Below, piece by piece: positions 25,470-33,845 of a DNA stretch of 64,000 nt (the stretch's first letter is position 1; each line of letters begins with the position of its first letter). This DNA is from Autumnicola musiva (GTDB taxonomy: Bacteria > Bacteroidota > Bacteroidia > Flavobacteriales > Flavobacteriaceae), in NCBI RefSeq assembly GCF_031846585.1, contig NZ_JAVRHK010000001.1:62001-126000 (forward strand). The letters are read 5' to 3'. Under the pieces are notes generated by a model, which ran no database searches, had not been told where the DNA came from, and saw nothing but the letters and a program-made list of their open reading frames with translations. Both the position numbers and the translations under genes were made by a program.

Positions 25470-26527
25470 TTATTTACCGCCGGGCATTTACAATCGTAAG
25501 GCTCACGATTTTTACCAAAGTTATACCCCAATGTAATTTGATGAAATCCGCTATTACTCAGCACCAGCGAATTAAGCTGATAGCTAAAGGTGTATCCTAC
25601 GAGGAAACGTTTATAATTAACCCCTACAAAAGGTGTGATGTATCGCAAGGTCTGGCTTTTTATTTCATTACCGGTGGTGGTATATTCTGCACCTTCAAAA
25701 GTGTTCCTATAAGAAATTCCACCCCAAACCTGTCCAAAATCAACTTCCTTATAGGCTTTTAAATTGATATCGATACTTTTTTCAGCAGTTTCTTCCCTTA
25801 ACTGGAACAGCACAGATGGCTCCAGGCTCAAACCAGGCCCTACATCTTCAAAAACATATCCTGTAGAAAAAAGATATTTCCGCTGATTGCCGGGTACTGC
25901 ATCTGAATAAAAAAGTTCCCGGTTTACCGAAAGAATATTTTTAGCGCTAAGGTGCGCATAAAAATTCATCAGATAGTAAGAAACCCCCAGATCCATATTT
26001 GCATAAAAATCAGATTCATTGCCACCAATTATAGGATCATACTCGTTAAAATTGCTTACATCAAGCCTGTGCTGAATTAATCCGGCGCTAATGCCAAAGG
26101 ATAACTGATTAAGATTCACGGCATTTCGGGAAAACATAAGGTGATAAGCAAAGGTGGCATAGGCTCCGCTCCTGGAATAATTTCCATTGGAATCATTAAA
26201 AAGTATCCCTCCCAAGCCAACTTTGTTACCAACTCTCCCGTTCACACTCAGCGTTTGTAAGTTTGGTGCATCTTCCACGTCAAACCATTGCTGCCGTGCA
26301 GTAAGCCTTATTTGGTTAGTATTGGCAGCACCCGCCATAGAAGGGTGCAATAAATATAAATTATCGGTTAAATAATCGGAATAAACCGGAATAACTTCCT
26401 GGGCTTTGGCCGGGAGTACAAAAATAATCAACATTAACAGAAGAAAGCATTGTACGACGTACCGCTTAAAATTTAGAAAAGAAAAAAATGCAGGCGGCCC
26501 TGCGCCTGAAATGTTATTGGCCCCCAT
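25466..26527 (-). CDS. PorP/SprF-family type IX secretion membrane protein
   Basis: About 353 aa from ATG 26527; a longer reading to 26602 overlaps the start of the divergent Nfu gene. A hydrophobic signal segment (YVVQCFLLLMLIIFVLPAKAQ) precedes the mature beta-barrel, whose opening (IPVYSDYLTDNLYLLHPSMAGAANTNQIRLTARQQWFDVEDAPNLQTLSVNGRVG) is the classic PorP/SprF signature. The barrel ends HQITLGYNFGKNREPYDCKCPAVNN, with a conserved Cys-x-Cys tail. PorP/SprF proteins work with type IX secretion in anchoring or secretion of large adhesins; a partner adhesin gene is usually adjacent but none is seen here. The stop overlaps murI by 4 bases, convergently. Confidence 0.88.
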   Translation of the reverse strand: MGANNISGAGPPAFFSFLNFKRYVVQCFLLLMLIIFVLPAKAQEVIPVYSDYLTDNLYLLHPSMAGAANTNQIRLTARQQWFDVEDAPNLQTLSVNGRVGNKVGLGGILFNDSNGNYSRSGAYATFAYHLMFSRNAVNLNQLSFGISAGLIQHRLDVSNFNEYDPIIGGNESDFYANMDLGVSYYLMNFYAHLSAKNILSVNRELFYSDAVPGNQRKYLFSTGYVFEDVGPGLSLEPSVLFQLREETAEKSIDINLKAYKEVDFGQVWGGISYRNTFEGAEYTTTGNEIKSQTLRYITPFVGVNYKRFLVGYTFSYQLNSLVLSNSGFHQITLGYNFGKNREPYDCKCPAVNN

Positions 26528-26588
26528 ATGTAATGTAAATATATAGATTAGGTGACTTTTCTTTAGTATTTTTGCCAAAAATTTAGTT

Positions 26589-27512
26589 ATGAGCAACTTC
26601 AATATAAATATTCAGCATACCAACAAACCGGCTATCATAAAATTTGAAGCCAATAAATTCCTGACACGCCACGAAAGCTACGAATTTAAAAACATAGACG
26701 AAGCTGCCGCTTCTCCTCTGGCTCAGCAAATGTTTTATCTGCCTTTTGTAAAAACGGTTTATATCGCACAAAATTTCATAGCCCTGGAAAAATATGATAT
26801 TGTAGACTGGCCGGACGTAGAGGAGGAAGTGGCACAGCAAATTAACGATTATCTCAATTCAGGCGGCGAGGTTATCAGAACAAAAGAACAAGAACCCAAA
26901 AATATCCCAGTGACAGTTTATGCGGAAACCACTCCCAATCCTGCTGTAATGAAGTTTGTTGCCAATAAGAAACTGGTAATAAATGCTGCGGAATTTAAAA
27001 ATATTGATGAAGCAAAGGATGCTCCCCTGGCACAAAAGTTATTTCATTTTCCATTTGTGAAAGAGATTTTTATTGATGAGAATTATGTTTCAATCAATAA
27101 ATATGACATCGCTGAATGGGACAACGTGGCAATGGAACTAAGGGAATTCATAACAACTTTTCTTCAGGAAGGCAACGAGGTGATATCTGCCGAAGCTGTT
27201 AAAGTAGCAGCAAAGAAACAGGAAGAAGAGCAAATAGCAGCAGAAACAAAAGTAGATGTAGGAAACCTTGACAGTACATCCCGGGAGATAATAGCCATTC
27301 TGGAAGAATACATTAAGCCGGCAGTAGCAAGTGACGGCGGCAATATCTTATTCGATTCCTATGATCCCAATCATAAAACGGTAAAAGTAATTTTGCAGGG
27401 AGCCTGTAGTGGCTGCCCTTCTTCTACCATGACCCTTAAAAATGGCATAGAAACCATGCTGAGGGACATGCTAAGAGATAAAGTTCAAACAGTGGAAGCC
27501 ATTAACGGATAA
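26589..27512 (+). CDS. NifU/NfuA-like Fe-S scaffold protein with two tandem N-terminal domains
   Basis: 307 aa. Two copies of the Nfu N-terminal domain lie in tandem at about residues 1-95 and 110-205; compare EFKNIDEAAASPLAQQMFYLPFVKTVYI with EFKNIDEAKDAPLAQKLFHFPFVKEIFI. They are followed by a charged linker and a C-terminal NifU domain with the cluster-binding Cys-x-x-Cys in GACSGCPSSTMTL. It should carry [4Fe-4S] clusters to target enzymes. Most Nfu proteins have one N-terminal domain, so the duplication is notable though recurrent in Flavobacteria. A possible -7 box TATTTTTG lies at 26567-26574, 14 bases before the start. Confidence 0.92.
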   Translation: MSNFNINIQHTNKPAIIKFEANKFLTRHESYEFKNIDEAAASPLAQQMFYLPFVKTVYIAQNFIALEKYDIVDWPDVEEEVAQQINDYLNSGGEVIRTKEQEPKNIPVTVYAETTPNPAVMKFVANKKLVINAAEFKNIDEAKDAPLAQKLFHFPFVKEIFIDENYVSINKYDIAEWDNVAMELREFITTFLQEGNEVISAEAVKVAAKKQEEEQIAAETKVDVGNLDSTSREIIAILEEYIKPAVASDGGNILFDSYDPNHKTVKVILQGACSGCPSSTMTLKNGIETMLRDMLRDKVQTVEAING

Positions 27513-27527
27513 TCCTAAATGACTTTA

Positions 27528-27589
27528 CAGCTTTTCCAGGAGATTTAAATAGTGCTTTTTGCTTCAGCATAAAACTCCTGAAAGAGCTG
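27528..27589. repeat. 15-bp imperfect inverted repeat across a convergent gene junction
   Basis: Arm 27528-27542 (CAGCTTTTCCAGGAG) is complementary in 13 of 15 positions to arm 27575-27589 (CTCCTGAAAGAGCTG). The loop of 32 bases holds the stop codon and last codons of the PiT gene. It probably ends transcription of both convergent genes. Confidence 0.55.
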
Positions 27590-29809
27590 AAGTAAACTCA
27601 TTGTAGAACCAATAAGGTCCTTGGTTTCCAGCAGGAGCCCAAAGTATAGTTTTGTATTTTTAGGACTTGTTTCTGAAGTCCTGATACGATTGATTTGCTT
27701 CTGGATTAATTCGGAAACATAATCCAGCAATTCCTGTTTTTCAGAAAGAATACGATCTATCTCCCCAAATTCATGATTATTAAAGGTTTCTTCAATATCA
27801 TCAAATAGCACCTGCATTCTTTCATCTACCTTTTTAAGGTCCCTGACCTGGTTAAACTTCAGGTTCTTATGATTGTTATGGACATGGTTGTAGCTATTTC
27901 GGGTAATAAAGCTAATAGACTGCACCATATCCTGAAGATAGTCCAGAATAAGTATATAGAACTTACTGGCTTCAACCGAGTCTTCATCAAGGGATTTAAT
28001 AAAGTAAAATATGTTTCCTTTTAATTCATCTATTTCGTCTTCCAGCTTCTTTATAGACTTATTGTTCTTTTTGAGTTTACTCAAATCATGATACCCCAGG
28101 TTATCTACAGTTTTGGTAAACATTTTATTCACTCCGCTAATTACGCTGGAAATATTTTCTGAAGTTTCCGCGGTTATTTCATTAATGGTAATAATATCGG
28201 CCCTGTTAAACCGCTTTTTATTTTTTTCTTCCCGGGATTTCCTGGAATAAAGAACTGTGCTTCTCACTACCAAAATCGCCGCTATAATAATCAGCAGTGC
28301 CAGGGCTATGGTGCCGCCATAGTAAATAATGGCCGCAAATATTGCCGCTGCAGAAAATGCCACCAGTGCGGTCACAAACCAACCTCCTATAACGTTAAGC
28401 ACACCGGCAACCCGGTAAACCGCGCTTTCCCTGTCCCACGCCCTGTCTGACAATGATGTTCCCATTGCCACCATAAAAGTTACATATGTAGTAGATAAAG
28501 GCAATTTAAGGCTGGTACCTATAGAAATAAGTACACTTGCCACCACGAGGTTCACCGAGGCGCGTACCATATCAAAAGCCGGGGCGTCAATCCTTTTGCT
28601 TCGGCTGTGGTTAACCGGTTTGTCAAACTTTGTATCAATTCTGTTTTTAATAGGAGCCGGTAAGATGATGGAAAAGGCATTTCCCATAATAACTGAATAT
28701 CTCACTATACTCCTGGAAAGAAAATTGGGCTCAAACCTTTCCACCCCATCTCCCTGCCGGGACAGGTTAATTCCTGTATCCACTACGGCCCGGGCCTTCC
28801 CGGAAAACCAGATAGTAGCCACCATTACGCCCCCCGCAATAACAAGCAAAAACGAAGGTGTTGCCACTTCTCCGGAAAGACCTGTCATTAATAATTCTGA
28901 AGGCAATGTACCAGAAGCCTGGTACATTGCCTGCCAGATTTCAAAAGATTGCCAGGCCGCAATGGGAACTCCAATAAAGTTTACAAGGTCATTCCCTGCG
29001 AATGCAAGTGCCAGAGCAAAAGTTCCTATTACAATGATAATCCGTAGGATATTCAGCTTAAAGACACTCATTAGTAATTGAGACAATAAGGTAAAAAGTA
29101 CTAGCCCACCAAGAATAATAAATAAAGTGTTTTCATTTATAAACACCAGCGTTTCATCAGAAATAAAAGAGACACTTTTAAGTCCTTTTATAAGGATAAA
29201 GAACAGGATAGCGGTGAGGGAAACTCCTCCAAACGCTGCTCCTGCATATTTGATCTTCTTCTCATATTGAAAAGAAAAAATAAACCTGGAAATATATTGC
29301 ACCACTGCCCCTACAATAAAGGCTATAAATACGGCAAGGAAGATCCCGAGGATAATTTCAGTTGCCTTGGAGGTATTGATGTAAGTTGTAAGCTCTCCAA
29401 AATTTCCGCTACCTGCATAAATTTTTATAGCCGCTACACACACGGCGGCACCTAAAAGTTCAAATACTATAGAAACGGTGGTAGAAGTGGGAAGGCCCAG
29501 GGAATTAAAGAAATCCAGCAGCAAGACATCGGTAATCATTACTGCCATAAAGATGATCATTATCTCTTCGAAATAAAATTGCCCCGGAAGAAAAATTCCT
29601 TTCCGTGCCACTTCCATTAATCCGCTGGAAAAAATAGCCCCTACAGCCACTCCCAGACTGGCAACTATAAGAATTGTTCTCATAGAAACCGCTTTGGAAC
29701 CTATAGCCGAATTCAAGAAATTTATCGCATCGTTACTTACCCCAACCACCAAATCTGTAATAGCCAGAGCCAGTAATGCCACCAGCATTACAATGTAAAC
29801 ATCCTCCAT
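27545..29809 (-). CDS. PiT-family inorganic phosphate transporter with C-terminal PhoU-like/DUF47 domain
   Basis: 754 aa. An N-terminal permease of about 10-12 helices carries two PiT signatures, each with a paired GxxND-type motif (DLVVGVSNDAINFLNSAIGSKAVSMRT; LALAFAGNDLVNFIGVPIAAWQ), and the second half has LKLPLSTTYVTFMVAMGTSLSDRAW. From about residue 545 the protein is soluble and helical, resembling the DUF47/PhoU-like regulators that other bacteria encode as a separate pit-accessory gene. It imports phosphate as a metal-phosphate with protons. Fusion suggests the regulator acts directly on the permease. It is convergent with the Nfu gene. Confidence 0.92.
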   Translation of the reverse strand: MEDVYIVMLVALLALAITDLVVGVSNDAINFLNSAIGSKAVSMRTILIVASLGVAVGAIFSSGLMEVARKGIFLPGQFYFEEIMIIFMAVMITDVLLLDFFNSLGLPTSTTVSIVFELLGAAVCVAAIKIYAGSGNFGELTTYINTSKATEIILGIFLAVFIAFIVGAVVQYISRFIFSFQYEKKIKYAGAAFGGVSLTAILFFILIKGLKSVSFISDETLVFINENTLFIILGGLVLFTLLSQLLMSVFKLNILRIIIVIGTFALALAFAGNDLVNFIGVPIAAWQSFEIWQAMYQASGTLPSELLMTGLSGEVATPSFLLVIAGGVMVATIWFSGKARAVVDTGINLSRQGDGVERFEPNFLSRSIVRYSVIMGNAFSIILPAPIKNRIDTKFDKPVNHSRSKRIDAPAFDMVRASVNLVVASVLISIGTSLKLPLSTTYVTFMVAMGTSLSDRAWDRESAVYRVAGVLNVIGGWFVTALVAFSAAAIFAAIIYYGGTIALALLIIIAAILVVRSTVLYSRKSREEKNKKRFNRADIITINEITAETSENISSVISGVNKMFTKTVDNLGYHDLSKLKKNNKSIKKLEDEIDELKGNIFYFIKSLDEDSVEASKFYILILDYLQDMVQSISFITRNSYNHVHNNHKNLKFNQVRDLKKVDERMQVLFDDIEETFNNHEFGEIDRILSEKQELLDYVSELIQKQINRIRTSETSPKNTKLYFGLLLETKDLIGSTMSLLQLFQEFYAEAKSTI

Positions 29810-30173
29810 ATACCTGCTTTATTTTCAACCAGCAAAAATCAGCCTTTTTTCAGAAAATTTCCCTCAACAAAGGTTATTAAAACTTTAACAAACAAGAAAA
29901 TCATAATTTGTAACTTCCTGTAAAACCATTATTTATTAAGCGAGAAGACAAAAAATTACATCTGTACCGGCAATGTTCCTATCAAGGTCAAAATTTGATA
30001 AAAGCCGGGAAGAACCACGAAATATAAAACATAATCTGGAAAGAATATTCTACAATTTCAGAAGGAGAAAATCATTCAGATTAGACTGATTGTAAATTAA
30101 CTTCTGAAATAAGAAGTACCCCCAATTAATAATTATGCTCCCTGAAAAACAGGAGCTTTTTTATCCTGAAAAT
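29810..30173 (+). other. 364-bp intergenic leader with hairpins upstream of the DUF255 gene
   Basis: Between the divergent PiT and DUF255-type genes I see no coding sequence. It is A/T-rich with two hairpins near its right end: ACTTCT/AGAAGT at 30100-30117, and a terminator-like stem at 30137-30156 followed by six T. The first ATG (30135) of the long frame lies just at the second hairpin; the real start at 30174 follows it. It could be a small RNA or an attenuated 5' leader. Confidence 0.45.
30137..30162 (+). terminator. terminator-like hairpin just before the DUF255 gene start
   Basis: GCTC-CTG with one bulged C pairs with CAG-GAGC around an AAAAA loop (30137-30156), followed by TTTTTT (30157-30162). 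It ends 12 bases before the preferred ATG at 30174, with no plus-strand gene upstream for it to end. Confidence 0.55.
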
Positions 30174-32222
30174 ATGACAACTCAAAAACCTAAATATACC
30201 AATAAACTTATTGAAGAAAGCAGCCCCTACCTGCTGCAACATGCACATAATCCTGTTAACTGGCACGCCTGGAATGATGATAGCATTGCTGAAGCTAAAG
30301 ATGAAAATAAACTGCTGCTTATAAGTGTGGGATATTCAGCCTGCCACTGGTGCCATGTTATGGAACATGAAAGTTTTGAAGATGAGAGCGTAGCTAAGAT
30401 AATGAACATCCACTATGTCAACATAAAAGTAGACCGGGAAGAAAGGCCCGATATTGACCAGGTTTATATGAATGCTGTACAGTTAATGACCGGCAGTGGT
30501 GGCTGGCCAATGAATATTGTAGCCCTTCCGGATGGGCGACCGGTGTGGGGAGGAACTTATTTTAGAAAAGAACAATGGAAGGATGCCCTGTTGCAAATTT
30601 CCAGGCTCTATAAGGAAAAACCTGAGCAGCTTTTTGAATATGCAGAAAAACTTAATGAGGGGCTACAGCAGTTACAGCTTATAAAAGTACCGGAAGATAC
30701 AGCCAACTTTAATAGGGAGTTTTTACAGGAACTTTTGGCTAACTGGCATAAAAATATGGATCTGGAGCATGGTGGTCCAAAAGGAGCTCCAAAATTTATG
30801 ATGCCAAACAGCATGCAGTTCTTAATGCGTTATGCCTGGCAACAAGAGGACCAAGAATTGTTGGATTATGTGCAACTATCCCTTAAAAAAATGTCCTATG
30901 GCGGCATTTACGACCATATTGGTGGCGGCTTCTCCCGCTATTCGGTAGACGAAAAATGGCATATTCCACATTTTGAAAAAATGCTGTATGACAATGCCCA
31001 GCTAATCACCCTTTACAGCCAGGCCTACGCACTTACAGGCTACGATTGGTATGAAGTGGTGGTTCACCAAACACTTCATTTTGTTGAAAAAGAACTTACC
31101 GATAGATCCGGCGCATTTTATTCTGCTCTGGATGCAGACAGTCCGGATGAAAACGGGCATCCTAAAGAGGGAGCTTATTATGCATGGACAAAGGAGGAAC
31201 TTCAGTCTTTAATTGGAGATGAATTTCCACTTTTTGCCGAATTATATAATATAAATGATTTTGGCAGATGGGAAGAGGATAAATATGTTCTCATTCGGAA
31301 CATGGAAACTAAAGAAGTAGCACAAAATTTAAATATTTCTGAAGAACAACTCCTGGAAAAGCATGGCGACTGGCAAAAAATTCTCAATGATGAACGCCAA
31401 AAAAGGGCAAAACCGGGGCTGGATGATAAAAGCCTTACATCATGGAACGCCCTGATGCTTTCAGCCTATGCTGAAGCTTATAAAGTTTTTAAAAATCCTG
31501 CTTACCAGGAGGCCGCTGTAAATAATGCGCAATTTATTATTGAAAATCAGCTTACGAAAGATGGCAGATTATTCCATACTTATAAAAATGGAAAAAGCAG
31601 CATTAACGGCTATCTGGAAGATTACGCTTTCACTATTGAAGCTTTTCTAAATCTCTACGAAATCACTACAGAAGAGAAGTGGTTGCAGCTTTGTGATGAA
31701 TTAGCAGAATATTGCTTTAGAAATTTCTATGATAAAAATACCGGTTTCTTCTTTTTTACTTCTGAAAAGGACCGGCCCCTGGTAACGCGGAATATTGAAT
31801 ATACCGATAATGTAATACCGGCGTCGAACTCTGCCATGGCAAAAAACCTTTTTATCCTGCACAGGCATTTTTCAAAAGAAAAATACAGGAGTACAGCTGA
31901 AAATATGCTGAAAGGAGTTCAGGATCAAATGAAAAAATATCCCCGCGGCTATTCTAACTGGCTGGACTTAATGATGAATTATACTCATCCATTCTATGAA
32001 GTGGTAATAACAGGTGAGCAGGCAAGGGATTTGAGTAGCGAATTTGGTAATTTTTACCTGCCAAATATTTTGCTTACCGGTTCAGAAAAACCGGGAAAAT
32101 CAGCATTGCTGAAAGATCGCTTTAAAGCCGGTAAAAATCTTATCTATATATGCTCAGAAGGGAAATGTGAACTTCCTTTAACTTCTGTAAAAGATTCTCT
32201 CAACCTCATTAAACGAAGTTAA
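30174..32222 (+). CDS. thioredoxin-domain protein of the DUF255/SSP411 (YyaL) family
   Basis: About 682 aa from ATG 30174 (MTTQKPKYTNKLIEESSPYLLQHAHNPVNW), the universal start of this family; an upstream ATG at 30135 would add a stretch encoded by a terminator-like hairpin. The N-terminal thioredoxin-like domain has the signature SVGYSACHWCHVMEHESFED and VKVDREERPDIDQVYM. The C-terminal part is an alpha/alpha-barrel like six-hairpin glycosidases and N-acylglucosamine epimerases (GGIYDHIGGGFSRYSVDEKWHIPHFEKMLYDNAQ). Biochemical function is unsettled. It is a single gene, divergent from the phosphate transporter. Confidence 0.93.
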   Translation: MTTQKPKYTNKLIEESSPYLLQHAHNPVNWHAWNDDSIAEAKDENKLLLISVGYSACHWCHVMEHESFEDESVAKIMNIHYVNIKVDREERPDIDQVYMNAVQLMTGSGGWPMNIVALPDGRPVWGGTYFRKEQWKDALLQISRLYKEKPEQLFEYAEKLNEGLQQLQLIKVPEDTANFNREFLQELLANWHKNMDLEHGGPKGAPKFMMPNSMQFLMRYAWQQEDQELLDYVQLSLKKMSYGGIYDHIGGGFSRYSVDEKWHIPHFEKMLYDNAQLITLYSQAYALTGYDWYEVVVHQTLHFVEKELTDRSGAFYSALDADSPDENGHPKEGAYYAWTKEELQSLIGDEFPLFAELYNINDFGRWEEDKYVLIRNMETKEVAQNLNISEEQLLEKHGDWQKILNDERQKRAKPGLDDKSLTSWNALMLSAYAEAYKVFKNPAYQEAAVNNAQFIIENQLTKDGRLFHTYKNGKSSINGYLEDYAFTIEAFLNLYEITTEEKWLQLCDELAEYCFRNFYDKNTGFFFFTSEKDRPLVTRNIEYTDNVIPASNSAMAKNLFILHRHFSKEKYRSTAENMLKGVQDQMKKYPRGYSNWLDLMMNYTHPFYEVVITGEQARDLSSEFGNFYLPNILLTGSEKPGKSALLKDRFKAGKNLIYICSEGKCELPLTSVKDSLNLIKRS

Positions 32223-32293
32223 CAAATTTTAACAATAAAAATTCCCGTTTCTCTGTCTAATGTATTCATTTTGTATAAAAACCTACAACAACA

Positions 32294-33166
32294 ATGGAGC
32301 AACTTAATGACTGGGAGAAGTACGCAAAAGAATACACTCAGAAATTTATAGATTTTTTACCCGATCTTATTGCAGCAATTGCATTATTGATCATCGGTTT
32401 ATGGATTATCAGGGTCATTATAAAATACATCAAGAAAATTGCCGATAATCGTAAATACGATCCGGCTCTTGAAAATTTCATCGTAAGCCTCATTAAATGG
32501 GGGTTAAAAATACTTCTTTTTGTATTGGTGATTTCACAGTTAGGAATTGAAACCACCTCACTTGTGGCTGCCATTGGTGCTGCCGGTTTGGCTATAGGAC
32601 TGGCCTTACAGGGCTCACTGTCTAATTTTGCCGGGGGTGTCCTAATTATCATGCTAAAACCTTTTAAAATTGGGGACTGGATAGAAGCACAGGGAGTTTC
32701 TGGCAGTGTGATTGAAATTTCACTGTTCTACACCAAAATCAATACGTTTGGAAATCAACGTGTGGTAATCCCAAATGGAGAATTAAGTAATGACAATATC
32801 ACTAACTATAGCTTTAATGATACCAGGAGAGAAAATTTATCCTTCGGAATCTCTTATGATGATGACATTAAAAAAGCCAAAGAAGTTCTTGAGAATCTTG
32901 TAAAGGAACAAAAAGATATATCAGAAGATCCGGCACCACAGATACTTGTGGGAGAACTGGGAGATAATTCAGTAAATCTTTTTGTACGATACTTTGCGCC
33001 TAACAGCGTATTTTGGGATTTACACTGGTATATGATAGAAGAAGGTAAAATAAGGTTAGAAGCCGCAGGAATGACTATACCATATCCACAGCGGGATGTG
33101 TATTTATACGATCAGACAAAGATGAAGGGAACTGCGGAAAAAGAATCTAAACCATTAAATAAATAA
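32294..33166 (+). CDS. mscS: small-conductance mechanosensitive channel, MscS family
   Basis: 290 aa. Three transmembrane helices lie in the first 125 residues. The third holds the pore-lining signature VAAIGAAGLAIGLALQGSLSNFAGGVLIIMLKPFKIGDWIEAQGVSG, in which the Gly/Ala repeat and GLALQGSLSNFA are diagnostic. The cytoplasmic beta and alpha/beta vestibule follows (VVIPNGELSNDNITNYS to ITIPYPQRDVYL, with a variant TIPYPQRD end). It releases solutes on hypo-osmotic shock. Converges on tsaB with an 11-base gap and no obvious terminator. Confidence 0.95.
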   Translation: MEQLNDWEKYAKEYTQKFIDFLPDLIAAIALLIIGLWIIRVIIKYIKKIADNRKYDPALENFIVSLIKWGLKILLFVLVISQLGIETTSLVAAIGAAGLAIGLALQGSLSNFAGGVLIIMLKPFKIGDWIEAQGVSGSVIEISLFYTKINTFGNQRVVIPNGELSNDNITNYSFNDTRRENLSFGISYDDDIKKAKEVLENLVKEQKDISEDPAPQILVGELGDNSVNLFVRYFAPNSVFWDLHWYMIEEGKIRLEAAGMTIPYPQRDVYLYDQTKMKGTAEKESKPLNK

Positions 33167-33177
33167 AAAAACGGTTG

Positions 33178-33834
33178 TTAACCAGCTATAAAATCCTTTA
33201 AGTAATAAGGTTCAAAATAAGCGACATCTTCGGTGTCGCTTTTTTGATATTTTTGCTCAGCAGGACCAGCCATTTCCCGGGCAGAAGGCAACGCTTCAGT
33301 AAAAACAGCATTAGAATGCTCACAAATTTCCTTAAACTTCTGTACACCGGTACCTATAAAACGTACCTTTTCTTTTTCCAGATATTGTGAAAAAATATCT
33401 TCAGTCAAAATTTCTGCTCTTGTTTCCCGAATTTCCTTATAACCTGAATCAAAAACAGCAGAATAAACTTCCATTCTCCTGGCATCCAGCATAGGAATAA
33501 TATAGCCGCCATTCACTTTAACCTGAAGGGCAAGGGACGAAAGCGTAGGAATGGAAATTAGTGGAATATTAAGGGCAAAACACAAACCTTTGGCCGCCGA
33601 AACGCCAATTCTTAACCCGGTATAGGAGCCAGGACCTTTACTAATAGCTACCGCATCCAAATCTTCAGGCTTGAATCCATGTTCTTTTAAAAGCTCCTGT
33701 ATAAAACCGTGGAGCTTCTCCGCATGGGAATAATTATTATCCTTATCTTCCTTCAATCCCAATACTGCACCATTTTTTGACAACGCTACCGAGCAATTTG
33801 TAGATGCAGTTTCCAAACAAAGTATTAATGCCAA
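33178..33834 (-). CDS. tsaB: tRNA threonylcarbamoyladenosine biosynthesis protein TsaB
   Basis: 218 aa. TsaB is the catalytically inactive partner that TsaD needs to make t6A37 in ANN-decoding tRNAs. Family motifs: ILCLETASTNCSVAL, the GPGSYTGLRIGVSAAKGLCFALNIPLISIPTLSSL segment, and IPMLDARRMEVYSAVF. It is the final gene of the efflux operon by position (11 bases after the last adaptor gene), although its function is unrelated; read-through from that operon may contribute to its expression. Confidence 0.95.
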   Translation of the reverse strand: MALILCLETASTNCSVALSKNGAVLGLKEDKDNNYSHAEKLHGFIQELLKEHGFKPEDLDAVAISKGPGSYTGLRIGVSAAKGLCFALNIPLISIPTLSSLALQVKVNGGYIIPMLDARRMEVYSAVFDSGYKEIRETRAEILTEDIFSQYLEKEKVRFIGTGVQKFKEICEHSNAVFTEALPSAREMAGPAEQKYQKSDTEDVAYFEPYYLKDFIAG

Positions 33835-33845
33835 AATATCTTTTT

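Noticed and set aside
28596..29081. 161-codon plus-strand frame opposite the PiT gene
   Set aside because: Antisense shadow of membrane-helix codons; composition reflects the complement of hydrophobic codons.
30135..30173. Upstream ATG start for the DUF255-type gene
   Set aside because: Its first codons coincide with a terminator-like hairpin and lack similarity to the family, which begins at MTTQKPKYTNKLI (30174).
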